A stretch of 64,000 bases of DNA from JACMLC01 sp963720235. GTDB taxonomy: Bacteria; Acidobacteriota; Blastocatellia; Pyrinomonadales; Pyrinomonadaceae. Location: assembly GCA_963720235.1 (NCBI GenBank), contig OY970389.1, forward strand, positions 62,001-126,000. Reading direction: 5' to 3'. How positions within the stretch are numbered: position 1 is the first letter of the stretch; each line of letters begins with the position of its first letter. The notes beneath the pieces are model-generated. The model was given only the letters and a program-made list of their open reading frames with translations, was not told the origin of the DNA and ran no database searches. This document shows positions 42,911-52,400 of the stretch, piece by piece. The position numbers and the translations under genes are program-made.

Positions 42911-43852
42911 TCAAAGGCTGCGGCGCAGGTCGCTCGGCGTGACACCTGTTTGCCGTCGAAAGTGATATGTGAAATGTGCCGGCGTGGCAAAGCCGAGCAG
43001 GTAGGAAATCTCTGTCACGCTCATATCGCTTTCCATGAGAAGCTGCTTGGCTTTGCTGATGCGTTGGCGTAGCACGTATTGATGCGGCGTGAGTCCGGTT
43101 GAGTGTTTGAACAAACGCAGAAAGTGATATTCGCTCAGTCCTGCTGTTTGCGCGAGGAGAGAGAGCGGCAAATCTGCTGCTAAATCGCTGATAATCAAAT
43201 CCAGAACCTGCGCCAGTTTTTTGCGCGGCAGACCGTGAATATATTCTTTGTCGGGCGGCAAGCTGTGCGACGAATAATCGCGCAGGAGTTGAATGGCGAG
43301 AATATTAGCCAGCGAGTCTGCATACAGGTTGCTGCCCATCGCCGCTTCGTCGCGCTGCAATTCATCAAAGGCCAGTTGCGCGAGTTGCGCAATCTGCGGA
43401 TTCCTTTTTCCGAAGTTCGTAATCAACTCGACCTTGTCCGGGTTCAAGTCCGATTCGAGCGCGACCTTCCTGATAAAATTCGGTTCGAGATGAAGATACA
43501 CATCGTCCTGCTCAACCTCGTCATACCATGAACGCATAGTGCAGAGCGCGGGGATGATTGCGACATCGCCTCTGGTTTGCAGGATATTAAAATTGCGATT
43601 CTCAAAAGAAGTTTGTTGACGACTGGGCGCGCCCATGTAAACCGTGACGAGATGAAAGGTGAGACGGTCGGGCGGGATGTAAGACTCGCGTATCGTGTGG
43701 CGGTTGCGTATGACTTTCAGGTGCTGCCAGCGGTCGCCGCTATTGGCTACCCAATTTCCGCGCCAGTTAAATCTTCTGCGCACACGCGCCTCCGCAGCCT
43801 TGCGTGCATGGTTGCGCGTCTCGTCCTGCTCTGTGGATTCGTGTGGTGTCAT
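42911..43852 (-). CDS. AraC-family transcriptional regulator
   Basis: A 313-residue regulator. The C-terminal 100 residues form the double helix-turn-helix of AraC proteins: LSLLAQTAGLSEYHFLRLFKH for the first and SVTEISYLLGFATPAHFTYHF for the second, with the conserved GLTPHQYV between. The N-terminal region (about 1-200) is a cupin-like sensor with no recognised ligand. It is transcribed divergently from the delta-60 protein gene, and two direct repeats lie between them. Local regulation of itself or of that gene is likely but inferred. Confidence 0.88.
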   Translation of the reverse strand: MTPHESTEQDETRNHARKAAEARVRRRFNWRGNWVANSGDRWQHLKVIRNRHTIRESYIPPDRLTFHLVTVYMGAPSRQQTSFENRNFNILQTRGDVAIIPALCTMRSWYDEVEQDDVYLHLEPNFIRKVALESDLNPDKVELITNFGKRNPQIAQLAQLAFDELQRDEAAMGSNLYADSLANILAIQLLRDYSSHSLPPDKEYIHGLPRKKLAQVLDLIISDLAADLPLSLLAQTAGLSEYHFLRLFKHSTGLTPHQYVLRQRISKAKQLLMESDMSVTEISYLLGFATPAHFTYHFRRQTGVTPSDLRRSL

Positions 43853-43958
43853 CGGTCAAACCTATTTGAAGTCCCTTTTATTTATGATTCGGTTTGAAAA
43901 GAATGTAAAGCTGTTTTTGCTAGTTCGCGGCACACGCCGGATAAATAGCAGCACTTTT

Positions 43959-43986
43959 ATGATAGTTAAGCAATTTCATGATAGTT
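43959..43986 (+). promoter_or_regulatory. Candidate AraC-family operator (direct repeats)
   Basis: ATGATAGTT occurs at 43959-43967 and again at 43978-43986, 19 bases apart, close to two helical turns. AraC regulators often bind paired direct repeats with such spacing. The site is between the divergent regulator and the delta-60 gene. The surroundings are AT-rich. Functional assignment is inference. Confidence 0.4.
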
Positions 43987-44074
43987 CTCAACACACGACC
44001 GGTGCTAACTTGCCAGCATGTCGCTCCACCCAGAGGAGCCGCTTTCAATCATTAAGTAGAAGGAGAACCCGGAC

Positions 44075-47000
44075 ATGCAAAATCAAAAATCCCACACTGG
44101 CGTCAAAGCTTCGGAAGGCGTCTCAACGCTCGACCTCTGCAAAAGATTTCGCCTGATTCTGACGACTCTCTTTCTGCTCGCTTTATCCACAGCGCACGGC
44201 GTTGATGCTCAGACTGTGCGTTACGGCCACAGCACGCTGGACATCCTAGACCCGTCATTCAACGCGCAACTCTCAACCGCCAGCTACGGCTTCAAGGAAG
44301 TGAGAGTAATTGTTCCGTTGACGAACGGCAAGATTTTAGTCGGCGGCGAATTCAATGCTTACAACGGAGTCGCGACGGGCGGGCTGGTGAGGCTGAATGC
44401 CGACGGCACGCTTGATAGCAGCTTTTACAATAATCTGATTGTCGGAGAATGGATGGACGAGCGCAGCGTACACTGTATTGTGCCGCTCGCGGACGGCAAA
44501 ATTCTCGTCGGCGGTGATTTTATTTTGCAAGGCGAAACCAACAGGCGCGGGCTGGTGCGCCTTAATTCAGACGGCACACTTGATACGACTTTCGCTTACA
44601 ACACTCCGCCCAACGCCAGTTCTTTCTCCTCAGCCCTCAAGCGGATTCTGGTGCGTGCGAATGGCAAGATAGTTCTGGGCGGCGACTTCTGGGCCACTCC
44701 GAGCGGCAATAAAGGAATCGTCCAGTTGAATCCTGACGGAACTTTCGACACTTCTTTTGATTACCCGGCGACCGGGCCGGTCAGAGACCTTGAGCTTCAG
44801 GGCGACAAAGTTTTGGTGGTTAATTATGCTAACAACCTGTGTCGCTTAAATGATGACGGCAGCCTTGATTCATCATTCACCTGCCGCTCCTACTGGATTA
44901 GGGAAACATTCGTTCAGGCGTCCGGCAAAGTCATAGTTCATATCATGGGGATGCCGCCACTGTTTCGCCTCAACGACAATGGCACAGACGACCAGAGCTT
45001 CCAGAATTTTGTCAGCGCAAATCCTCAGCGCGTGGCGCAACAGTCAAACGGCAATATCGTGGTCGTCAGCAGAAACGGCGGCACAGACCCTCATGCCGTG
45101 ACACGTCTGCTCGCGGATGGAACTCCCGACTCGTCTTTCAGCACATACCTGCATAACGTTGGAACTGTCACGGCTCTGGGCGTGCAGCCGGATGGCAAAG
45201 TGCTGCTCGGAGATAGTAGCTGCTGCGGTAATATGTCGAGCAACAATTTCGTCCGTCTCAATGCGGACGGCAGCCGCGACACAGCTTTCAATTCCGGCGG
45301 CATCGGTTTTCAATTTATGAATCCGGGAATTGTGAGAGCGATTGCGGTGCAGCCGGATAACAAAATCGTTATCGGCGGCAGATTCGATTTAGTCAACAAC
45401 GTGAGCCGCAACCAGATAGCCCGCATCAATGAGGACGGCACGCCCGACAACTCATTTCAGATTAGCACGACGGGAGAAAACCGTTTCACTTCAATCAACT
45501 CTATTAGTCAAATCACGCTCCAGGGCGACGGCAAGATGCTTGTGTCGGGCAGTTTCAGTTATGTCGTCAACGGAGCGAACAAACAGCATTACGCGCGCCT
45601 CAATGAGGACGGCAGCATAGACACGACTTTCAACACGAATGTCCTGATAACCAATGTCGCGGTCGTCAACGACGGGCCGCCGAACAAGACTATTGCGCTC
45701 TCCGACGGCAAGATTCTGATAGCCACATACGGCGGCGGCACGACCGGCCTTTACCCGCCCACCCCGCTCAAGTTGAACCCGGACGGCAGCCGCGATACTT
45801 CTTTCAATCCGTCATTTGCCCCTCCCGGCTTTACTATTAATAATTTCGATTTGTTCGTCCAGCCTGACGGAAAAATCGTAGTCGGCGGCAATACCGGCGG
45901 CAGCGGGTACTTTGGCAGCTTTGTCGTGCGCCTCAATTCGGACGGCACAGTTGATTCAGGTTTCCAGATAAATCAAGAAGCACAAAAAACTGTCAGGAGT
46001 CTGGCCCAGCATTCGGATGGCAAAATCATTGTTTCCAAAACCGCTGCCTGGCCGCTGACGCTTGGCGAAGTTGTACGCCTGAATGCTGACGGCAGCGCAG
46101 ACCCGACGTTTAATGCTGGCGCGGGAGCCAACGGAAAAATCAACGCTCTGCTTGTCTTGCCGAACGGAAAGATTCTGGTCGGCGGCAAATTCACGCAGTT
46201 CAACAACCAGCCGCGACAAAACCTTGCTTTGCTAGGGTCAGATGGCAAGCTCGACGGCGCGCTGGTGAATGTCAATGAAGAAGTCTTGAGTTTAACTCTC
46301 GACAATGAAGGGCGCATTCTGGTCGGAGGAGCTTTTACAGTCATCAACTCTGGCGGCGGGTTTGCCACGCGCACATACATCGCGCGCCTGCTTGCCTCCA
46401 CGCAGAACGGCCTGACACGCACGCGCTTTGACTTTGACGGAGACCGCCGCGCAGACCTCGCAGTCTTTGACGCATCAACGGGCGCGTGGTCTATACGCTT
46501 GAGCATTACAAATCAGACGACCACGACAGTGTTCGGACAACAAGGCGATGTCACTGCTCCGGCTGATTTCGACGGCGACGGCAGAGCAGACATCGCCGTG
46601 TATCGTCCGGCGGAAGGAGTCTTTTACCTGTCGCAATCAAGCGCAGGTTTCAGGGCCGTTCGATGGGGCGCGTTGGAGGACAAACCCGTCCCGGCGGATT
46701 ACGACGGCGACGGGCGAGCAGACATAGCTGTCTGGCGTCCCTCGAACGGTGTCTGGTACATCCTCAACAGTCAGACCAATCAACTGCGCGCAGTACATTT
46801 CGGCAAAGCCGGAGATGTAGCCTTGCAGGAAACTGATTTTGACGGCGACGGGCGGGCGGACATAGCAGTCTATCGTCCATCAACCGGAGCATGGTACTGG
46901 CTTGAGAGCGGCGCGAACGATCAACTCAGGGCCGTGCTGTTCGGACAAATCGGAGACATCGCGGCAGCCGCAGATTACAACGCCGACGGCAAGACAGATT

Positions 47001-47254
47001 TTGCGGTCTTTCGTCCAAACGGCGGCGGCTGGTACAGGCAGCTTTCGACTCCTAACGGAGGCTATACTTTCTCAGCCCTGCCGTTTGGACAATCAGGCGA
47101 TGTTCCGGTCGTAGCAGATTACAACGGCGACGGCTCGGCAGACATCTCCATCCGGCGAGCAGATTTCTGGCATCTACTGCTCTCAGGTCAAGGCCACACA
47201 GGAGCAAGCTTCGGCAGAGCAGACGAACAACCCGTCGCCGCACCGCAACCGTAA
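44075..47254 (+). CDS. Delta-60 repeat and FG-GAP/VCBS-like repeat secreted protein
   Basis: A 1059-residue protein. A signal peptide covers about residues 1-45 (hydrophobic LILTTLFLLALSTAHGVDA). About twelve delta-60 repeats follow to near residue 780, each with a pattern like NGKILVGGEF and RLNADGTLDSSF, predicted to form beta-propeller-like blades. Six FG-GAP-like units fill residues 785-1040, each with a calcium-binding-type loop such as DFDGDGRADIAVYRP. The C-terminus has no anchor or sorting signal. Such proteins are usually secreted and of unknown function. AGGAG precedes the ATG by about 10 bases. It lies opposite the AraC regulator. Confidence 0.88.
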   Translation: MQNQKSHTGVKASEGVSTLDLCKRFRLILTTLFLLALSTAHGVDAQTVRYGHSTLDILDPSFNAQLSTASYGFKEVRVIVPLTNGKILVGGEFNAYNGVATGGLVRLNADGTLDSSFYNNLIVGEWMDERSVHCIVPLADGKILVGGDFILQGETNRRGLVRLNSDGTLDTTFAYNTPPNASSFSSALKRILVRANGKIVLGGDFWATPSGNKGIVQLNPDGTFDTSFDYPATGPVRDLELQGDKVLVVNYANNLCRLNDDGSLDSSFTCRSYWIRETFVQASGKVIVHIMGMPPLFRLNDNGTDDQSFQNFVSANPQRVAQQSNGNIVVVSRNGGTDPHAVTRLLADGTPDSSFSTYLHNVGTVTALGVQPDGKVLLGDSSCCGNMSSNNFVRLNADGSRDTAFNSGGIGFQFMNPGIVRAIAVQPDNKIVIGGRFDLVNNVSRNQIARINEDGTPDNSFQISTTGENRFTSINSISQITLQGDGKMLVSGSFSYVVNGANKQHYARLNEDGSIDTTFNTNVLITNVAVVNDGPPNKTIALSDGKILIATYGGGTTGLYPPTPLKLNPDGSRDTSFNPSFAPPGFTINNFDLFVQPDGKIVVGGNTGGSGYFGSFVVRLNSDGTVDSGFQINQEAQKTVRSLAQHSDGKIIVSKTAAWPLTLGEVVRLNADGSADPTFNAGAGANGKINALLVLPNGKILVGGKFTQFNNQPRQNLALLGSDGKLDGALVNVNEEVLSLTLDNEGRILVGGAFTVINSGGGFATRTYIARLLASTQNGLTRTRFDFDGDRRADLAVFDASTGAWSIRLSITNQTTTTVFGQQGDVTAPADFDGDGRADIAVYRPAEGVFYLSQSSAGFRAVRWGALEDKPVPADYDGDGRADIAVWRPSNGVWYILNSQTNQLRAVHFGKAGDVALQETDFDGDGRADIAVYRPSTGAWYWLESGANDQLRAVLFGQIGDIAAAADYNADGKTDFAVFRPNGGGWYRQLSTPNGGYTFSALPFGQSGDVPVVADYNGDGSADISIRRADFWHLLLSGQGHTGASFGRADEQPVAAPQP

Positions 47255-47274
47255 ACAACTCACCTCGCGCAAAA

Positions 47275-47323
47275 GCGCAAAGGCGCAAAGAAAACAGTTG
47301 GGGTTTTCTTTGCGCCTTTGCGC
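47275..47323. terminator. CGCAAAGGCGCAAAG palindrome between convergent genes, probable terminator
   Basis: Arms 47275-47295 and 47303-47323 are perfect 21-base inverse complements with a 7-base loop (AGTTGGG). Short A- and T-runs flank the stem, and TCTTTTTTAC follows at 47339. It lies between genes ending at 47254 (plus) and 47344 (minus), so it could end transcription both ways. Confidence 0.75.
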
Positions 47324-47343
47324 CTTCGCGGGAAAACTCTTTT

Positions 47344-49239
47344 TTACGACTCTGCTTCTTCTTCGCCCTGCGTCTTTTTTTCCGGTCGCATGTGCGGAAA
47401 GAGAATCACATCGCGTATCGAATGCTGGCCTGTCAGCAACATCACAAGGCGATCGATTCCAATTCCAATGCCTGCGGCTGGCGGCATCCCGTAAGAGAGA
47501 GCGCGTATATAATCCTCATCCAAAACCATCGCCTCTTCATCACCACGCTCGCGCTGCGCAGCCTGTTCCATAAATCTCTCATACTGCTCCTCAGGGTCAT
47601 TCAACTCCGAAAACCCGTTGGCCCATTCCATCCCCGCCACAAACAACTCGAAGCGTTCCGCGATGGCCGGGTTAGCGGGAGAAGCTTTTGAGAGCGGAGA
47701 GATTGGTTTTGGAAAATCAGTGATGAATGTTGGCTCGATTAGTTTACTTTCTGCAAATGTTTCAAATAGCTCTTGAGTTATCTTAGCTATTTCGCTGGGC
47801 GGGGGCGGTTCATTTTCCCATCTGGACTTTTCCCGTTTCCTTGCTTTCTCCCAATATTCATTAATCTTCTGACCACCTAACCCCATGCCACCCCTTAGAT
47901 ATGCCTCCTTTCCAGGATGGGAAATATTTTGTACCCCGCGTGCTTTCATTGTATTTTCATAATCTTCCAAGTGGCTTTTATATGCTGCATCAGTTTCCTT
48001 CTCGATAGTTGAATAGAACCAATACGCACATTCAAGTTGAGAAGCTTTAGAAAGAAACTCTGCATCTACTTTGTCAGAGTTAATAGAGTCGAAGTACCAG
48101 GGAAGATGCTCTGCTATAGCTTGAGTCATAGTTAATCGCCTGAACTTAGACTCAAAATCAAACGTCAATTCGCCAAAGCGGACGGTTGTGCCTCCCGTTG
48201 CTTTGATAACTGACTCGCGCAACATCGCCTCGCAAAAATCCATCATCCCGTTTGCATCCATGTACGCGCAGTAAATCTCCAGCATCGTGAACTCTGGATT
48301 GTGTGTGCGGTCTATGCCTTCGTTTCTAAAATTGCGATTGAGTTCATAGACTTTTTCAAAGCCGCCGACGACGAGTCGCTTTAAGTAAAGTTCGGGTGCG
48401 ATGCGTGCGTAGAGGTCTATGTCGAGGGCGTTGTGATGTGTTTTGAAGGGGCGTGCTGCCGCGCCTGTCGCTTTGGGAGAGAGCATCGGCGTTTCGACTT
48501 CGAGATAGTTGTGGTCGTCCAGGTAGCGGCGCAGTTCGCGGATAATCTTTGAGCGAAGCTCAAAGACTTCGCGCGGCGTGAGGGAGTCTTTGTCGGGGTC
48601 GTCTTCGGTTTTGACTTTGAGGCTTCCGGCAATCAGGTCTGCGTAGCGTTGTCGCTGGCGTATCTCCGGGTCTGCGATGCCGTGCATCTTGTCTGGCATG
48701 GGCAGCATGGCTTTTGAGAGAAATTGAAACTCTTTGACATGCACGGAAAGCTCGCCAGTTTTAGTGACGAAGAGATAGCCGTTGACGCCTATGAAGTCGC
48801 CGTGGTCGAGCAGTTGGAAAACTTCCCAGCCTTCTTCGACGGGCGCGCCGTCGTCGTTATGTATAGCCTTGACCTCCTCTTTGCGTATATAGACCTGCAA
48901 GCGCGAGATGCCATCGGAGAGATGAACGAAGGCTGCTTTGCCCATGACGCGCGGCGGCGTAGCGATGCGGCCACTGATGCGCACTTCGTAGTTGTTCAGT
49001 TCTTTGTTGGCGGCTTCGAGTTGTTCTTGAGTTGGACGCTGGCCGGGTTCTAAGTGAGAGACATGCTGTTTGATGTCACGGCTTGTGACAATCGCTGTGA
49101 CTGTATCTTCCACGCCGGTCACGCGGCTGCGCTCGAACTTGTTCGGGTAGGCGTTGCCGATGCGTTGGCGCAATTCTGCGAGATGCTCTTTGCGCGCTTG
49201 CGTCTGGTCGTTCTGCTCGATGATGTCTTCAATGCTCAA
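47344..49239 (-). CDS. lysS: Lysyl-tRNA synthetase, class II, unusually long
   Basis: A 631-residue class II synthetase that charges tRNA-Lys. The N-terminal OB fold contains VRISGRIATPPRVMGKAAFVHL. Motif 2 lies near FEKVYELNRNFRNEGIDRTHNPEFT, and motif 3 is GIGIGIDRLVMLLTG near the C-terminus; EMLEIYCAY and IEPTFITDFP are also present. Typical LysS is about 500 residues. The extra length comes mostly from a 60-70-residue insertion between motif 2 and the PTFI block, plus short additions in the OB fold and before EVETPML. The region around the insertion is low in GC. Motifs look intact, so it is probably active. Confidence 0.93.
   Translation of the reverse strand: MSIEDIIEQNDQTQARKEHLAELRQRIGNAYPNKFERSRVTGVEDTVTAIVTSRDIKQHVSHLEPGQRPTQEQLEAANKELNNYEVRISGRIATPPRVMGKAAFVHLSDGISRLQVYIRKEEVKAIHNDDGAPVEEGWEVFQLLDHGDFIGVNGYLFVTKTGELSVHVKEFQFLSKAMLPMPDKMHGIADPEIRQRQRYADLIAGSLKVKTEDDPDKDSLTPREVFELRSKIIRELRRYLDDHNYLEVETPMLSPKATGAAARPFKTHHNALDIDLYARIAPELYLKRLVVGGFEKVYELNRNFRNEGIDRTHNPEFTMLEIYCAYMDANGMMDFCEAMLRESVIKATGGTTVRFGELTFDFESKFRRLTMTQAIAEHLPWYFDSINSDKVDAEFLSKASQLECAYWFYSTIEKETDAAYKSHLEDYENTMKARGVQNISHPGKEAYLRGGMGLGGQKINEYWEKARKREKSRWENEPPPPSEIAKITQELFETFAESKLIEPTFITDFPKPISPLSKASPANPAIAERFELFVAGMEWANGFSELNDPEEQYERFMEQAAQRERGDEEAMVLDEDYIRALSYGMPPAAGIGIGIDRLVMLLTGQHSIRDVILFPHMRPEKKTQGEEEAES
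47700..48150 (-). other. Low-GC segment within lysS
   Basis: This part of lysS, encoding roughly residues 363-513, is clearly AT-richer than the rest of the gene and lacks the GCGC-rich codons used elsewhere. It includes the extra 60-70 residues (FLSKASQLECAYWFYSTIEK to about REKSRWENEPPPPSE) and also the conserved flanks. That suggests replacement by recombination from another lineage rather than a simple insertion. Confidence 0.6.
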
Positions 49240-49370
49240 GGTTTGTCTTATCTCCGTTAAAGAAAAAGGGAATTATAGAGAAGCTTTCTTGCATCGGCAA
49301 TCGGTGTTTAGTGATGCGGGTGTTGGTGTGGTAGATTTTAAACTTCTGAGACAAAGAGAAATAGTAGTTT

Positions 49371-49399
49371 CGCGCAAAGGCGCAGAGGAAGGCGCAAAG
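49371..49399 (+). repeat. CGCAAAGGCGCA family single arm
   Basis: CGCGCAAAGGCGCAGAGGAA and GGCGCAAAG lie 12 bases before the mfd start, in the divergent gap between lysS and mfd (49240-49411). No inverse arm is present. The rest of this gap holds no gene and no clear promoter. Confidence 0.55.
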
Positions 49400-49411
49400 T
49401 GAGAAGCAGCG

Positions 49412-52400
49412 ATGAGCAGCACGGTTGAGTCAACTTCAATTTTGCAGAGCGCACTCGCGCGCGTAACTTCCAGCGAAGAATATGCGCGGCTGTTGGAAGA
49501 GTTGCGACGTGGGACGCGCGTCATCTCGATAAGCGGTCTGGCGGCTGGCCCTGCGCGTGCGCTCGCACTCGCGGCTTTGCAGCTTGAGACCGGAAAACCT
49601 TTCGCCGTCATAGCGGAGGCCAACCGCGATTTGGAGAGTTGGGAGCGCGATGTGCGTTTCTGGTATTGCGCTTTGCGCGGGCGGTCTGAATGTGAAGAGA
49701 CTGTGCAAACTTTGCCTGCGTCCGAAGGCGACCCTTACGCGGGTGTGTCGCCGCACGCGGAGACTTTGGAGCGGCGCGCTCTGACCTTGTGGCGGCTTGC
49801 GCGCGGGCGGCAGGATTTTGTGCTGTTGACGGCGCGCGCGCTGGCGCGCAGGACTGTCTCGCCGCAAGAGGTCGCGGGGCTTGGCGCGCTTCTCAGGCGC
49901 GATGAAGATTACGCGCCGGAAGAATTGCTGGAAAAGCTTCTCGCGTCCGGTTACAGGCGCGAAGACCCTGTCGGCGCGGTCGGAGAGTTTTCGATGCGCG
50001 GTGGCATCTTAGATGTCTGGCCTCCGGGCAGAGACGCGCCCGCGCGCATAGAATTTTTCGGAGACACGGTTGATTCCATACGCGAGTTTGATGCTGAGAC
50101 GCAGCTTTCGACCGGGCAGTTGAAAGAGATAGAGATTGCGCCGATGCGCGAGTTGGCGATGCGCGGCGAGGATTTTAAACTGTGGGCGGAGTTTGCCAGA
50201 GAGCGTTGGCAGGATGAGCGATACGCGCGCTCTTTGCTTGACCGCACAGTGTATGCGGATGAAGGCGAAGCTTTTAATGGTTGGGAATGGTTGATGCCGC
50301 TCGGCGAAGTGAGAAAGACGAGCGCGTTTGATTACCTGAAGGATGCTGTGCTCGTGGCAGACGAACCCGCCGCGCTGGAAAAGTTTTTGGGCCAGGTTTA
50401 TCAAACGCTTGAGACGCGATACGCGGAGACGGAAGAGGCGGACGAGCTTGGCCTGCGCCCCTCTGAAATGTATCTCGCGGCGGAAGAGTTGCGCGAGCGC
50501 ATTGACAGTATGCAGCGCGTGGAACTGCGCACGCTCGGACGCGCAGCCGCGAGCGTTGATGAAGCTTTATCGCTCGAAGCGGAACAACCGTCAATCAACA
50601 TCGGACGCGCGCGAGGCCCGAATGCGCCCCTCTTTCTCTTTCCGACGGCGCAGGCCGCGAGTGAAGTCGAATGGCTGGCCCAGAGCGTTCGTCATTATCA
50701 CGGACGCATCAGCGACCTTGCGAGTGACATTCAAAGCGCGCGCGAGAAGCAAGCCGCGCTCACGTTGCTTGTCATGCACTCGCAGGGCATGGCCGAGCGC
50801 GTGGCGGAAATTTTAAGCGATTACGAAGTCGAAGCGCGCATCGCGCTCGGCGGCGAGAAGGGAAGTGTGACGCATACTGGCGCGCTCGTCACAGTGGGTC
50901 GCCCATCGGGCGGCTTCGCGCTTCCATCAGCCGGTTTAATCGTGCAGGTCGAAAGCGACCTCTTTGACGAGGCGAGCGATGCCGCGCTGCGCGAAGGCAA
51001 GAGGCCGAAGGAAAAAAGCAAAAGAAAGAAATCCAAGACAGCAGCCTTTCTATCAGACTTTCGAGATTTGAAGGTCAACGATTATGTAGTGCATGTGGAT
51101 CACGGCATCGCGCGCTTCGGCGGCTTGCAGACCTTAGACCTTGGGCCAAACAAGCGCGGCGAATTTATGCTGCTCTATTACGCGGATGACGCGAAGCTCT
51201 ATGTGCCTGTCGAACGGCTCGATTTGGTCCAGAGATATTCGAGCGCGGAAGGCAAGCAGCCAAACCTTGACCGCTTGGGCGGCATCGGCTGGCAGAAGAC
51301 AAAGGCCAAAGCCAAGCGCGCGATGCGCGATATGGCAGACGAGCTTTTGCGTCTCTATGCCGAAAGAAAACTTGTCGGCGGCTATGCTTATGCTTTCGAC
51401 ACGCCATGGCAGGGCGAGTTTGAGCAGGGCTTTGAGTATGTCCTGACGCCGGATCAAGAAACGGCGATTGAAGATGTCAAGAAGGACATGGAGCAGCCAG
51501 TGCCTATGGACAGGCTTTTGTGCGGCGATGTCGGTTACGGCAAAACGGAAGTGGCAATGCGCGCGGCTTTTAAAGCCGTGATGGAAGGCAAGCAGGTAGC
51601 GGTTTTGACGCCGACAACGGTGCTGGCTTATCAACACTTCGAGACTTTCCGCACGCGCTTCGCAGCCTTTCCGGTGAAGGTGGAATTGCTCTCGCGCTTT
51701 CGTTCACCGAAAGAGCAGAAGGAAGTCGTCAAGCGTGTTGAAGCAGGAAATGTTGACATAGCCATCGGCACGCATCGCCTGCTCTCAAAGGATGTCAAGT
51801 TTCGCGAGCTTGGTCTGGTCGTCGTGGATGAAGAACAGCGTTTCGGCGTCGCTCATAAAGAGCGTTTGAAGCAACTCAAGAAAAAAGTTGATGTCCTGAC
51901 TTTATCTGCGACTCCGATTCCGCGCACGCTCAATATGTCTCTCATGGGCCTGCGGGATATGTCTGTGATTGAGACTCCGCCGCGCGACCGCCTTGCTATC
52001 AATACGCAGGTCGTGCAGTTCTCCGAATTGGTCATCAAGTCTGCGGTCGAACTGGAACTCGCGCGCGGCGGGCAGGTCTTTTTTATACACAATCGCGTCG
52101 AGTCCATAGAGACCATCGCCGCGCTTGTTCAGCGACTTGTGCCGCAGGCGCGTATGGCTGTCGGTCACGGGCAGATGAACGAGCAGCAGATGGAGCGCGT
52201 GATGCTGGATTTTGTTGATTATAAATATGATGTTCTGGTTGCGACGACCATCATCGAGAACGGAATAGACATCCCACGCGCGAACACAATCATCATAAAT
52301 CGCGCAGATGCTTATGGCCTGTCGCAACTCTACCAGTTGCGCGGGCGCGTCGGTCGCTCGAATCGCCGCGCGTACGCCTATTTATTGATTCCATCGGAAC

